Of a DNA stretch of 64,000 nucleotides, positions 1-8,245 are shown piece by piece (positions within the stretch are counted from its first letter, which is position 1; every line of letters begins with the position of its first letter). A program made the translations under genes and the position numbers. The DNA is taken from positions 415,535 through 479,534 of the forward strand of contig NZ_FQUU01000001.1 of assembly GCF_900129295.1 (NCBI RefSeq), in the 5' to 3' direction. Below the pieces are notes generated by a model that did no database searches, was not told where the DNA came from, and was given only the letters and a program-made list of their open reading frames with translations. This DNA comes from Flavisolibacter ginsengisoli DSM 18119 (GTDB lineage Bacteria > Bacteroidota > Bacteroidia > Chitinophagales > Chitinophagaceae).

Positions 1-552
1 CAAACCTGTAGGACCAGTGATGTCTCCTTTTGAAAAATTGCCAATAGAAATAAAAGACTCCGAACCTGTTGCCTTATAGTGAAATACTATTTGTTGCCAT
101 GATGATGATTTAGAAGGCCTTTGAACAGCATCTTCAAGATATAGTGTAGGTGTAATTTTCTTGTATGGCTCTTTCTCAAATAAGAAATCGTAGGAAGTAA
201 AATATACGCCTATACTGTCCAGAATGGGATGAAGAGATTTGATAAAAAAGCGCAGCTCATAGGTGTGGCCTTTCCGCAGTCCGCAGAGCAACCTACTCCG
301 GATGAATGTTCTATAATAAGGTTTTTTCGCATGACCAGCTATTATGGATACAAAATGCTCTCCTCCATGGGCCAATCCCCTGTCTTTATAGTAATAAAAA
401 TAAGATGGCACTGTATATATCCATGCTTCGGGTGCGCAGTTCACTTTATATTCAGAACAAATATTCTCTTCTTCAAACCCTCCATTTAAAAGCAGTTCCT
501 GTGCTATCAGCTGCAGTGGGAAGAGCATGATATATAAGAAAAATAGCTTCAC
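1..552 (-). CDS. exported protein, C-terminus beyond left edge (OmpA-family-like N-terminus)
   Basis: An open frame of 184 codons reads leftward off the window, so the C-terminus is missing. I chose GTG at 552 because it gives a signal peptide (VKLFFLYIML... ending LIAQ) and an in-frame TAA lies just upstream. A start at ATG 528 would leave a signal too short to work. After the signal comes LLLNGGFEEENIC, then aromatic-rich beta-type sequence with SWQQIVFHYKATG. This type of NGGFEE carbohydrate-binding-like domain is often found at the N-terminus of Bacteroidota OmpA-family outer-membrane proteins. The OmpA part itself cannot be seen, so that assignment is inference. The protein is probably periplasmic or outer-membrane. 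The gene is co-directional with pepT upstream, at a gap of about 60 bases. Confidence 0.65.
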   Translation of the reverse strand, partial: MKLFFLYIMLFPLQLIAQELLLNGGFEEENICSEYKVNCAPEAWIYTVPSYFYYYKDRGLAHGGEHFVSIIAGHAKKPYYRTFIRSRLLCGLRKGHTYELRFFIKSLHPILDSIGVYFTSYDFLFEKEPYKKITPTLYLEDAVQRPSKSSSWQQIVFHYKATGSESFISIGNFSKGDITGPTGL

Positions 553-613
553 AGAGTTTTGTTGTTATTCAGGAATGCATTCACCTATAATACATATCGG
601 GGAAGAGCATTAC

Positions 614-1861
614 CTAACTTTTCTCCTCCCAAATTTCTGCAATATGAATGATGGTTTCCACAGCCTTATTCATATCCTGAACACTGATAAATTCAAGCTT
701 TGAATGGATAGCCTGCTCGCCTGCAAAAAGATTGGGGCAGGGTAAGCCCATGAATGACAACCTGCTGCCATCAGTGCCTCCGCGAATGCTTTCCATCTTT
801 AAGTAAAGTCCGACTTTTGCAATAGCCTCCTTAGCATATTCAACAACTTGTGGATGCTGATCTAAGACTTCTTTCATATTGCGGTATTGTTCCGTCACCT
901 TGAATTCAAAACTTGCTTTTGGGTAATTATCCATTACCATCTCCACCACACTTAACAGAAAGTCTTCCTTTTTTTTCAATCCATCAGTAACGAAATCTCG
1001 TATGATAAAATCAATTGTTGCTTTTTCTGCTATACCGTCTACACGGATGGGATGAATGAAACCTTGTTTTTCATCTGTTGTTTCGGGGGACAATTCAGCA
1101 CGTGGAAGAGACGCCAGAACATCTCCCGCAATTTTTAAAGCGTTCACCATTTTATCCTTGGCATAACCCGGGTGAGTAATAACCCCATGGATGATCAACT
1201 GCACGGAATCAGCACTAAAGGTTTCATCTTCAAGGGACCCTGCCTCACCCCCATCCAGTGTATATCCGTAATCAGCTCCTAATTTTTTAAGATCAACTTT
1301 TACTGTTCCTTTCCCTACTTCTTCATCTGGTGTAAATAACAAGCGAATGGTGCCGTGTTTTACCTCTGGATGGGTCATCCAAAAATTGGCTGCATCCATG
1401 ATTTCAGCAACGCCTGCCTTATCATCAGAACCCAATAATGTGGTACCACTGGCAGTAATGATATCATGCCTAATTAACCGGTCTAAATAAGGAAAGTCGG
1501 CCTTTTTCAGAACCTGGGCAGCATCGTCAGGCAACACAATATCTTCTCCATGGTAATTCTTATGCAGTATGGGTTTTACTCCTGTACCACTGGCATCGGG
1601 AGCGGTGTCAACATGGGCGCAAAAACATATTACTGGAACTTTCTTATTTGTATTAGCAGGGATAGTAGCATATACATACCCGTGTTCATCCATGTGTGCA
1701 TCTGTAATTCCAATAGCCTGAAGTTCTTTCACCAGAAGCTTTGAAAGGTCTTTCTGCTTTTCAGTGGTTGGTTGCGATTGTGAAAGTGGATCACTTTGAG
1801 TATCTATCTGAACATATCTCATGAATCGCTCAGATGCTGTAAAGGAATAGTTGTGAAACAT
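614..1861 (-). CDS. pepT: peptidase T (tripeptide aminopeptidase)
   Basis: This cytoplasmic M20-family zinc aminopeptidase removes N-terminal residues from tripeptides. The dinuclear metal site is readable: His83 and Asp85 (CAHVDT), Asp146 (LLGSDDKAG), Glu180/Glu181 (FTPDEEVG), Asp203 (TLDGGEAG) and His386 (EQAIHSK). The RGGTDGSRLS stretch near the C-terminus is also typical of PepT. The length of 415 residues is close to the usual 410. The start is the only ATG before MFHNYSFTASERF, and a good promoter lies immediately upstream. It reads away from the divergent membrane-protein gene at 1997. Confidence 0.95.
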   Translation of the reverse strand: MFHNYSFTASERFMRYVQIDTQSDPLSQSQPTTEKQKDLSKLLVKELQAIGITDAHMDEHGYVYATIPANTNKKVPVICFCAHVDTAPDASGTGVKPILHKNYHGEDIVLPDDAAQVLKKADFPYLDRLIRHDIITASGTTLLGSDDKAGVAEIMDAANFWMTHPEVKHGTIRLLFTPDEEVGKGTVKVDLKKLGADYGYTLDGGEAGSLEDETFSADSVQLIIHGVITHPGYAKDKMVNALKIAGDVLASLPRAELSPETTDEKQGFIHPIRVDGIAEKATIDFIIRDFVTDGLKKKEDFLLSVVEMVMDNYPKASFEFKVTEQYRNMKEVLDQHPQVVEYAKEAIAKVGLYLKMESIRGGTDGSRLSFMGLPCPNLFAGEQAIHSKLEFISVQDMNKAVETIIHIAEIWEEKS

Positions 1862-1865
1862 GCTT

Positions 1866-1896
1866 CAAATGTACGGCAAGGTAAATGCTAATCAAA
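1866..1896 (-). promoter_or_regulatory. Bacteroidota-type promoter of pepT
   Basis: On the minus strand TTTG (1896-1893) is followed after 19 bases by TACATTTG (1873-1866). This matches the TTTG-N19/20-TAnnTTTG pattern recognised by the Bacteroidota primary sigma factor. The -7 box sits only a few bases before the pepT ATG at 1861, so the leader would be nearly absent. The match is by eye. Confidence 0.5.
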
Positions 1897-1996
1897 TGAT
1901 ACATAGTGGAATTGTACCATATTCAATACATGTATGCTCCCAAATAAACTATTTCTGTAGTTTTTCTTAACTTAACAAGAACCAAAACATTATGCA

Positions 1997-2599
1997 ATGA
2001 AAAAAACCATTGTAGCTGCCCTTGTTGGTGGCATCATTATTTTCATTTGGCAATTCTTATCTTTTGCTTTGATTAACTTTCACAAGCCTGCACAAAACTA
2101 CACTGATAAGCAGGATGCTATCATGACCTTTCTCAATTCACAACAATTGCCTGAAGGCGGATATATCCTGCCTAATATTCCTGACAATACCACTGCAGCT
2201 CAAAGAGAGCAAGCTATGAAAGAGGCTGAAGGAAAACCATGGGCTATTGTCCAATATCATCATTCCCTAAAGAACAATATGGCAATGAATATGGTGAGGG
2301 GTTTAATAGTGAATATTATCATAGTCTTCCTGTTTTGTTGGCTTCTTGGAAGAATGGCTAATCCAGGATTTACTACCATAGTATTAAGTGCACTGGCAAT
2401 AGGCATGATCGTGTTTTTGAATGCACCTTATACCGGAGCTATATGGTATGAAAGTTTTGATACCTGGGCACACCTTGCAGATGCTATTGTCAGTTGGGGA
2501 TTGGCAGGGTTATGGGTAGCCTGGTGGCTTGGCAGGGGAACCAGGTCAGCTGAATATAAAAAACCTGTGGAGCAATCATTTGAAATGGCAGCCGAATAA
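1997..2599 (+). CDS. membrane protein of unknown function, four predicted helices
   Basis: I do not recognise the family. Hydrophobic segments at about residues 4-26, 101-119, 125-142 and 158-178 suggest four membrane helices. A soluble loop of about 70 residues (28-97) follows the first helix, so it is likely exposed outside the cytoplasm. The loop holds PNIPDNTTAAQREQAMKEAEGKPWAIVQYHHS. The final 20 residues are polar. The gene stands alone: pepT is divergent on its left and a strong bidirectional terminator separates it from the convergent slyD-like gene on its right. Confidence 0.7.
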   Translation: MKKTIVAALVGGIIIFIWQFLSFALINFHKPAQNYTDKQDAIMTFLNSQQLPEGGYILPNIPDNTTAAQREQAMKEAEGKPWAIVQYHHSLKNNMAMNMVRGLIVNIIIVFLFCWLLGRMANPGFTTIVLSALAIGMIVFLNAPYTGAIWYESFDTWAHLADAIVSWGLAGLWVAWWLGRGTRSAEYKKPVEQSFEMAAE

Positions 2600-2608
2600 T
2601 TGTATAAA

Positions 2609-2640
2609 TAAGAATCGCCCTTAAAAAAGGGCGATTCTTA
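2609..2640. terminator. bidirectional intrinsic terminator
   Basis: A perfect 14-bp stem (left arm TAAGAATCGCCCTT, 2609-2622) encloses an AAAA loop. It lies between two convergent genes, the membrane protein ending at 2599 and the FKBP gene ending at 2659, and can serve both. Confidence 0.85.
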
Positions 2641-2658
2641 TTATTTATGGGATAATTT

Positions 2659-3111
2659 TTATGGCATTATGATCCTTGATGTAGGCTCAATGGAAACTAA
2701 TTCCAGGTCAAAGACCAGGTCCTGGCCAGCCAGGGGATGATTAGCATCCAACACCACACTCTCCTCTTTTACTTCTGCTACGGTTACTGGAAATTGTTGT
2801 CCGGAACCATTGCTCATCATTAACTGCATACCTACTTCAGGATTCATATCTGCAGGAAACTGATCTTTTGGAAATTCAATCATCATTTCCTGCTGCTTTT
2901 CACCATATGCATCTGTTACTTGTATCTCAACTGTTTTCTTATCACCTACTTTCATTCCCTTCACACCTTCATCAAATCCCTTGATTACTTGACCACTTCC
3001 TACTGTAAATTCCAAAGGTTCTCTTCCGTCTGAACTATCAAAAGTTTCACCGCTACGTAATTTTCCATGATAATGAACCTTTATCTTATCACCGTTTTGC
3101 ACTTGTTGCAT
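2659..3111 (-). CDS. FKBP-type peptidyl-prolyl isomerase, SlyD-like
   Basis: The enzyme should catalyse cis-trans isomerisation of prolyl bonds and act as a chaperone. The FKBP fold is split by an insert-in-flap domain, as in SlyD. Residues 6-70 carry KVHYHGKLRSGETFDSS and the GSGQVIKGFDEGVKGMKVGD core. Residues about 72-120 form the insert, and residues 121-139 (LDANHPLAGQDLVFDLEL) close the FKBP barrel. The His-rich metal-binding tail of E. coli SlyD is absent. There is no signal peptide, so it is probably cytoplasmic. It is convergent with the gene on the left across a shared terminator. Confidence 0.9.
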   Translation of the reverse strand: MQQVQNGDKIKVHYHGKLRSGETFDSSDGREPLEFTVGSGQVIKGFDEGVKGMKVGDKKTVEIQVTDAYGEKQQEMMIEFPKDQFPADMNPEVGMQLMMSNGSGQQFPVTVAEVKEESVVLDANHPLAGQDLVFDLELVSIEPTSRIIMP

Positions 3112-3325
3112 GATTTCGTTTTTTGAGTCAATAAATTATTTATGATACTGTTTCCAAATGGCTGTTCTTCACCAGGTATTTTTAAATTAAATGATAAACC
3201 TGCAACCAAACATATTATCTGCAACAACCAGGTGGGGCAAAAGCAGGAAGATGTTTTGTTATTGAAGGCTGGCAAGGTACTAATCTTTCACGTTTTGCTT
3301 GCCAATTTTTCCTGAAATTTGAACG

Positions 3326-4606
3326 ATGAAGATTGTTTTAGCTTTTCTTATTTCTATACTTAGTATATCCTGCACCGCACAAAAAACGCCTTTAAAAACC
3401 ACCTCTGCAACGACCAGTCCCATAGTTCCAGGAGCTGAACGATTGTCTGTATACCTTCCCTTGCTGAAGGGAAAAACAGTCGGCATTTTCGCTAACCAAA
3501 CCTCCATGGTAGGAAATACCCATTTAGTAGATACCCTTAAAAAACTGGGCGTTTCTATAAAAGTGATATTTGGTCCTGAACATGGTTTTAGAGGAACAGC
3601 AGATGCCGGAGAAAAAGTATCAAATTATATTGACAAAGAAACAGGCATACCTGTTGTTTCACTGTACGGAAGCAAAAGAAGGCCTTCTATTGAAGATGTA
3701 AAGGATGTAGACATTTTACTATTTGATATACAGGATGTTGGTGTGCGTTTTTACACATTTATTTCCTCCCTCGAAGAGTTCATGAATGCGGCTTTTGAAT
3801 ATGGGAAACCTTTAATGATCCTCGACAGGCCAAATCCGAATGGATTTTATGTAGATGGACCCGTACTGGAACCTAATTACAAATCATTCGTAGGAATGCA
3901 GCCTGTGCCAGTGGTATATGGTATGACCATTGGGGAATACGCTATGATGCTAAGTGGTGAAAAATGGTTGAGTGAGAAGGCAAATCAACGCAGTGAATAT
4001 TATAAGGTAGCTAAAAACTCTCCACCTGATACTTTATTTCATTTCATGGTAATTAAATGTGGCAATTATACACATAACAGTAAATACCAGCTCCCTGTAA
4101 AACCATCACCAAACCTTCCGGAGATTCAATCTATTTACTGGTATCCTTCTACCTGCTATTTTGAAGGAACTGTCTTAAGTGAAGGCCGTGGCACCGATAA
4201 ACCTTTCGAAATATTTGGACATCCTTCCTTACCTAAGGATCTTTATAAATTCACCCCTGTTTCAACAGAGGGAGCAAAAGACCCTAAACTTAAAGACCAG
4301 GTTTGTTATGGTTGGAATATAAGTGGTACACAAGATCAGGTTTTGAAAAAGGTAAACAATAAAATACAATTAAAATACCTCCTCGATGCTTACCGTTTAT
4401 TCCCGGATAAAGAATCATTCTTTATTAAAACAAAATCGGGAGACATGGACCAGTCATTTTTTAATAAACTGGCTGGTAACGCCACCTTAATGCAACAGGT
4501 AAAAGCGGGGGCTAGTGAAACAGAAATTCGCAAAAGCTGGGAACCCAAACTAAGCCAATTCAAGAGTATTCGTAGAAAATATCTTCTATATCCTGATTTT
4601 GAATAA
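3326..4606 (+). CDS. DUF1343 lipoprotein, NamZ-type exo-beta-N-acetylmuramidase
   Basis: A lipoprotein signal ends at SIS-Cys16. The mature protein has the DUF1343 signature: VGIFANQTSMVG (52-63), FGPEHGFRG (82-90), YGSKRRPS, DVDILLFDIQDVGVRFYTFISS, and later GRGTDKPFEIFGHP. DUF1343 corresponds to the NamZ family, described as an exo-acting N-acetylmuramidase that trims MurNAc from peptidoglycan fragments. The enzymatic role here is therefore family knowledge rather than something I can prove. It would act in the periplasm on wall turnover products. The gene is followed after 80 bases by fmt on the same strand. Confidence 0.85.
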   Translation: MKIVLAFLISILSISCTAQKTPLKTTSATTSPIVPGAERLSVYLPLLKGKTVGIFANQTSMVGNTHLVDTLKKLGVSIKVIFGPEHGFRGTADAGEKVSNYIDKETGIPVVSLYGSKRRPSIEDVKDVDILLFDIQDVGVRFYTFISSLEEFMNAAFEYGKPLMILDRPNPNGFYVDGPVLEPNYKSFVGMQPVPVVYGMTIGEYAMMLSGEKWLSEKANQRSEYYKVAKNSPPDTLFHFMVIKCGNYTHNSKYQLPVKPSPNLPEIQSIYWYPSTCYFEGTVLSEGRGTDKPFEIFGHPSLPKDLYKFTPVSTEGAKDPKLKDQVCYGWNISGTQDQVLKKVNNKIQLKYLLDAYRLFPDKESFFIKTKSGDMDQSFFNKLAGNATLMQQVKAGASETEIRKSWEPKLSQFKSIRRKYLLYPDFE

Positions 4607-4686
4607 CAGGTAATAAGAGGTAAAAGAAAAATTATCAAATAGGATTTTATAAACCAGAATATTATTACGATTCCTGAAATATTACA

Positions 4687-5655
4687 ATGAATTATAAAGA
4701 TCTGCGCATTGTTTTTATGGGTACACCAGAATTTGCAGTTGCCTCGTTGAATGCGCTGGTACAGGCAGGATGCAATATTGTTGGTGTGATCACTGCTCCT
4801 GACAAACCAGCTGGAAGGGGTATGAAACTTCAGGAAAGCCCCGTGAAACAATATGCAATAGCTAAAGGGCTTAGAGTATTGCAACCTGAGAAATTAAAGA
4901 ATGCACAATTCCTACAGGAATTAAAAGATTTAAATCCAGACTTGCAGGTTGTTGTAGCCTTTAGAATGTTACCAGAAGTGGTCTGGAATATGCCAAAAAG
5001 AGGTACCATCAATGTACACGGCTCACTACTGCCCCAATACCGGGGCGCAGCCCCAATCAACTGGGCCATTATCAATGGAGAAAAACAAACCGGGGTGACC
5101 ACATTTAAATTGCAGCATGAAATAGATACCGGGGATATATTACTGCAACAAACCATTCCTATAGGAGAAAATGAAACTGCAGGTGAAATTCATGACCGTA
5201 TGAAGGAAGTTGGTGCAGCATTATTGGTAAAAACCATTGAAGAACTGGCTGATGGGCGACTAAAAGAAAAGCCACAGGTCAAAACCGAAGACCAAAGAAT
5301 ACAAGATACCCCGGCATTGAAGCATGCTCCTAAAATTTTTACAGAAACCTGCCGCATAGACTGGAACCAACCATTGGAAGCAGTCAATAATTTAATAAGG
5401 GGCCTTTCTCCCTTCCCTGGTGCCTTTACATTCCTTGATCAAAAAATGCTAAAAATTTACAGGGGAGAAAAACTTAGCAATTCTACAAATGTCCAACCGG
5501 GAAAATATCAAACTGATGGTAAAACATATTTAAGATTTGCCTGTGCAGATGGCTTTTTCAATATTAAAGAACTGCAATTGGAAGGCAAAAAGAGAATGAA
5601 TGTTGAAGATTTTTTAAGAGGATACAAATTTGCGGAAACGCAAAGTGACAATTAA
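4687..5655 (+). CDS. fmt: methionyl-tRNA formyltransferase
   Basis: This cytoplasmic enzyme formylates initiator Met-tRNA with 10-formyl-tetrahydrofolate. The catalytic residues are in register with E. coli Fmt: Asn109 and His111 (INVHGSLLPQYRGAAP) and Asp147 (EIDTGDILL). The N-terminal MGTPEFAV motif is present and the C-terminal tRNA-binding domain extends to about residue 315. The 322-residue length is normal. A strong hairpin terminator follows the stop codon. Confidence 0.97.
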   Translation: MNYKDLRIVFMGTPEFAVASLNALVQAGCNIVGVITAPDKPAGRGMKLQESPVKQYAIAKGLRVLQPEKLKNAQFLQELKDLNPDLQVVVAFRMLPEVVWNMPKRGTINVHGSLLPQYRGAAPINWAIINGEKQTGVTTFKLQHEIDTGDILLQQTIPIGENETAGEIHDRMKEVGAALLVKTIEELADGRLKEKPQVKTEDQRIQDTPALKHAPKIFTETCRIDWNQPLEAVNNLIRGLSPFPGAFTFLDQKMLKIYRGEKLSNSTNVQPGKYQTDGKTYLRFACADGFFNIKELQLEGKKRMNVEDFLRGYKFAETQSDN

Positions 5656-5673
5656 AAATATTTACAAGCATGT

Positions 5674-5708
5674 AAAATAAAAGACCTCTAATTGAGGTCT
5701 TTTATTTT
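5674..5708. terminator. bidirectional intrinsic terminator
   Basis: A perfect 15-bp stem (left arm AAAATAAAAGACCTC) encloses a five-base loop, with an A-tract on one side and a T-tract on the other. It lies between convergent fmt and the LysM gene and can end both transcripts. Confidence 0.9.
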
Positions 5709-5728
5709 ATAATAATTAAACTGCTTTT

Positions 5729-6688
5729 TTAATAATTCACTCTTACAATAAATTTCTCAGTTTCATTGATATCGAGTGCCGAAGCAGCAGCATTACTAAG
5801 ACGTAAATTATAACCCTGGTTCTGACGTATACCACTCATTTCTCCCAACACCTTAGCATATACAACCTTATTATTTGAAGGGTTCACTATACGTACTATA
5901 GTTCCAGGCTCAACTCTATCCATCAAAGCATAATACTTTGCATCTTGCCATCCACTTGCTGTTTTAAATATTCCTGCAGTTGCAGTTTCGTCTGCTGAAA
6001 GTGGCTGAACCTTTACCTGCTTTTCAAATGAAGATTTAAAATAGCCACCATTTCCATCATTTACTGCCATGGAAACAGGCTGAGACTTAGCTATCGTTTC
6101 AGCCTTCTTTTCGGGCTCTTTTGTCTTTACTTCTTCTGTAGTTTTTTTGTCATCTAAAGGCTCGTGCACGGCGATATCCTTTTTAGTAGGCTCAGCTGCT
6201 TTTTTCACCGGCTCTGCTTGGATATTATTGTTTTGAACTATACTATTAGCCTCAGGAGATATAAGATAGCCCACTATCAATTTCTGGCCAGGGGTGATTT
6301 TATCTGTTGACAGATGGTTCCATTTACGCAAATTGGCCATCAATACTTTATTGTTTTTCAAACTTACCCTATATAGTCCCTCTTTATCTCCAACAACATA
6401 ATAAAGACTACGACCTTTTTCCGAAGCCTGGGTAAAGTTGGTGGAAGTTAATGGGATCTTTATACTTTGGCCAATATTCAAACCCTTATTCATGTCAAGG
6501 GAATTAATTGCTTCAATTTCTTTTGGAGAAACATTATATAAACGGCCTATAGAATAGTAGTTTTCTTTTGGAGCAACCGTATGCACCAGGTAAGGTCCTT
6601 TATCTGAACTGTGTACAACCAATTCATTCTGTGCAAAAACAAATAAAGAGCAAAACAAAATGGTGGCAAGCAAAAATGACTTTTTCAT
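5729..6688 (-). CDS. exported LysM protein with double-psi-barrel-like C-terminus
   Basis: A signal peptide ends at VFA-Q (residue 19/20). A LysM domain follows (about residues 36-81, HTVAPKENYYSIGRLYNVSPKEIEAIN). A second, weaker LysM-like unit covers about 94-146 (YYVVGDKEGLYRVSLKNN). Next comes a Lys/Glu-rich linker (about 155-205) and a C-terminal domain of about 80 residues (ASGWQDAKYYALMDRVEPGTIVRI). That last domain resembles the RlpA/expansin double-psi barrel seen in Bacteroidota LysM proteins. It is presumably a periplasmic peptidoglycan-binding protein. No catalytic residues are evident to me. Confidence 0.8.
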   Translation of the reverse strand: MKKSFLLATILFCSLFVFAQNELVVHSSDKGPYLVHTVAPKENYYSIGRLYNVSPKEIEAINSLDMNKGLNIGQSIKIPLTSTNFTQASEKGRSLYYVVGDKEGLYRVSLKNNKVLMANLRKWNHLSTDKITPGQKLIVGYLISPEANSIVQNNNIQAEPVKKAAEPTKKDIAVHEPLDDKKTTEEVKTKEPEKKAETIAKSQPVSMAVNDGNGGYFKSSFEKQVKVQPLSADETATAGIFKTASGWQDAKYYALMDRVEPGTIVRIVNPSNNKVVYAKVLGEMSGIRQNQGYNLRLSNAAASALDINETEKFIVRVNY

Positions 6689-6763
6689 GTGGATATAATT
6701 AGTTTTTCAATTGCCAGGCATGGTTCATTGCATGACATCAGATTAGCCTTACAAATATGCTCA

Positions 6764-8185
6764 TTATTTTTCAAAAGCTGAATCGTTAGACTGCTTTAAA
6801 ATACGCATTTCTTTAGGATAATAGTTGTTGATCCTGTTGGCAAGTGCATTAATCCATCCCAAAGGATGATTTTTATAGCTAACCGTTTGCCATCCCTTCG
6901 TTTGGGGAATTGTTGCCAGGTCTTTCCTTTGAAGATATTTAATGGCCTCTGCATAATCAAGGTTAGTTGAGGCTACATTTGGTGATAAAAGAGAACTTAA
7001 AGCCAATGCATGATCAGGAACAAGCCTTCCCTTCATGATTTGACCCAGCTCTGTTCCTGTATATTGAATATTCAAATTGCCGCGCAGTCGTATAAAATCA
7101 TTGATGAATATGGCAGGCAATGCCCTGAAAGTATCATGATCCTTAAGAATTTCTAATGAATCTGATTTTAACCAGTCCTTAAGAATTAATTTTTCTTTAC
7201 TACTGGCTGTATCTATGCGGGGAAGTTTACCTCCCACCTCTTTTTCTTCATTCACTTTTCTAAAACAGGAAATAAAAAACCCCTCTCCTTTTACCTTATT
7301 TGGATAAAAACGATATCCGAACGCACCATGACCAGGCGAAACTGATTCCACAATACCCCATTCATCATTCAAGGAAATCCGTTCATTCTTCATTTCAAAC
7401 TCATTCACCAGCCAATCAGCTATCGATTCATCTTCAGCTTCTGAGTAAGAACAGGTAGAGTAGATCAACAAACCATTTTCTTTCAAGGCAGGAAGAATAT
7501 CAGCCAGGATCCTTTGTTGTCTTTGGCTGCATAGTGCTACATTATTTAAACTCCATTCTGTAATAGCATCCGGGTCTTTCCTGAATAATCCGCTACCGCT
7601 ACAGGGTGCATCAACAACAATAACATCAAAATACCCGGGAAGCTTTTTAAAGGCCGCAGGATCATTATTAGTTACCAGGGCATTAGACTTGCCCCATTTG
7701 ATAATATTATCTATCAAGGTATTGCAGCGCGGTCTTATTACTTCGTTGCTTACTAGGAGACTTTCTTCTGATAGTATTGAAAGCAAATGGGTTGACTTAC
7801 CCCCGGGTGCTGCACTTAGGTCCAATACTTTTAAAGGTTGTGACAAATCTGCAAGTTGGCTCATTGCCTGCTCCAGGAACATACTGGAAGCATCCTGCAC
7901 ATAATAACAACCAGCATGAAATAAAGGATCGAAAGTGAAAGATGGTCGTTCGGGTAAATAATAACCATAGTTTGTCCAGGGTATACTTGTGGGCACTGAT
8001 GCCTGGTCTACACCAGCCAGTTTTATTTCCTTATCACTATCCCATAAAGAGTGGGCATCAGTCTTTATCGGGTTGATACGGATAGAAGTTACCTGGTTAC
8101 CCTCATCATGCACTTTGATAAATGATTCCCTGTCGAAACCCTTAACACCTTCAATTGATTGTAAAAACGCCTCTGGTAACTTCAT
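6764..8185 (-). CDS. rRNA cytosine-C5 methyltransferase, RsmF/NOL1-NOP2-Sun family
   Basis: This is an S-adenosylmethionine-dependent RNA m5C methyltransferase. Motifs in order are the SAM-binding VLDLSAAPGGKS (120-131), DAPCSGSG with Cys195 (192-199) and the catalytic STCSYSEAE with Cys245 (243-251). An N-terminal RNA-binding region and a C-terminal PUA-like extension to residue 473 fit RsmF, which modifies 16S C1407 in E. coli, rather than the shorter RsmB. The exact target base is inference. A hairpin and a TACCTTTG box lie between this start codon and the M28 peptidase gene upstream. Confidence 0.9.
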   Translation of the reverse strand: MKLPEAFLQSIEGVKGFDRESFIKVHDEGNQVTSIRINPIKTDAHSLWDSDKEIKLAGVDQASVPTSIPWTNYGYYLPERPSFTFDPLFHAGCYYVQDASSMFLEQAMSQLADLSQPLKVLDLSAAPGGKSTHLLSILSEESLLVSNEVIRPRCNTLIDNIIKWGKSNALVTNNDPAAFKKLPGYFDVIVVDAPCSGSGLFRKDPDAITEWSLNNVALCSQRQQRILADILPALKENGLLIYSTCSYSEAEDESIADWLVNEFEMKNERISLNDEWGIVESVSPGHGAFGYRFYPNKVKGEGFFISCFRKVNEEKEVGGKLPRIDTASSKEKLILKDWLKSDSLEILKDHDTFRALPAIFINDFIRLRGNLNIQYTGTELGQIMKGRLVPDHALALSSLLSPNVASTNLDYAEAIKYLQRKDLATIPQTKGWQTVSYKNHPLGWINALANRINNYYPKEMRILKQSNDSAFEK

Positions 8186-8197
8186 TATAATAAAAAA

Positions 8198-8220
8198 CCT
8201 TTGACCTGGTGGGTCAAAGG
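8198..8220 (-). terminator. hairpin with T-run, terminator of the M28 gene or rsmF leader
   Basis: A perfect 9-bp stem (CCTTTGACC / GGTCAAAGG) has a five-base loop. On the minus strand it is followed at once by TTTTTTATT, which is the form of an intrinsic terminator for the M28 gene ending at 8246. The same bases include TACCTTTG (8222-8215), a possible -7 box for the downstream methyltransferase. The two readings conflict, because a start from that box would fall inside the hairpin. Confidence 0.6.
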
Positions 8221-8245
8221 TAATTGCAGATCCCTGATCTGTTTA

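Noticed and set aside
4390..4884. Minus-strand frame of 164 codons over the NamZ-fmt junction
   Set aside because: It overlaps two well-supported genes and the intergenic gap, and has no domain pattern.
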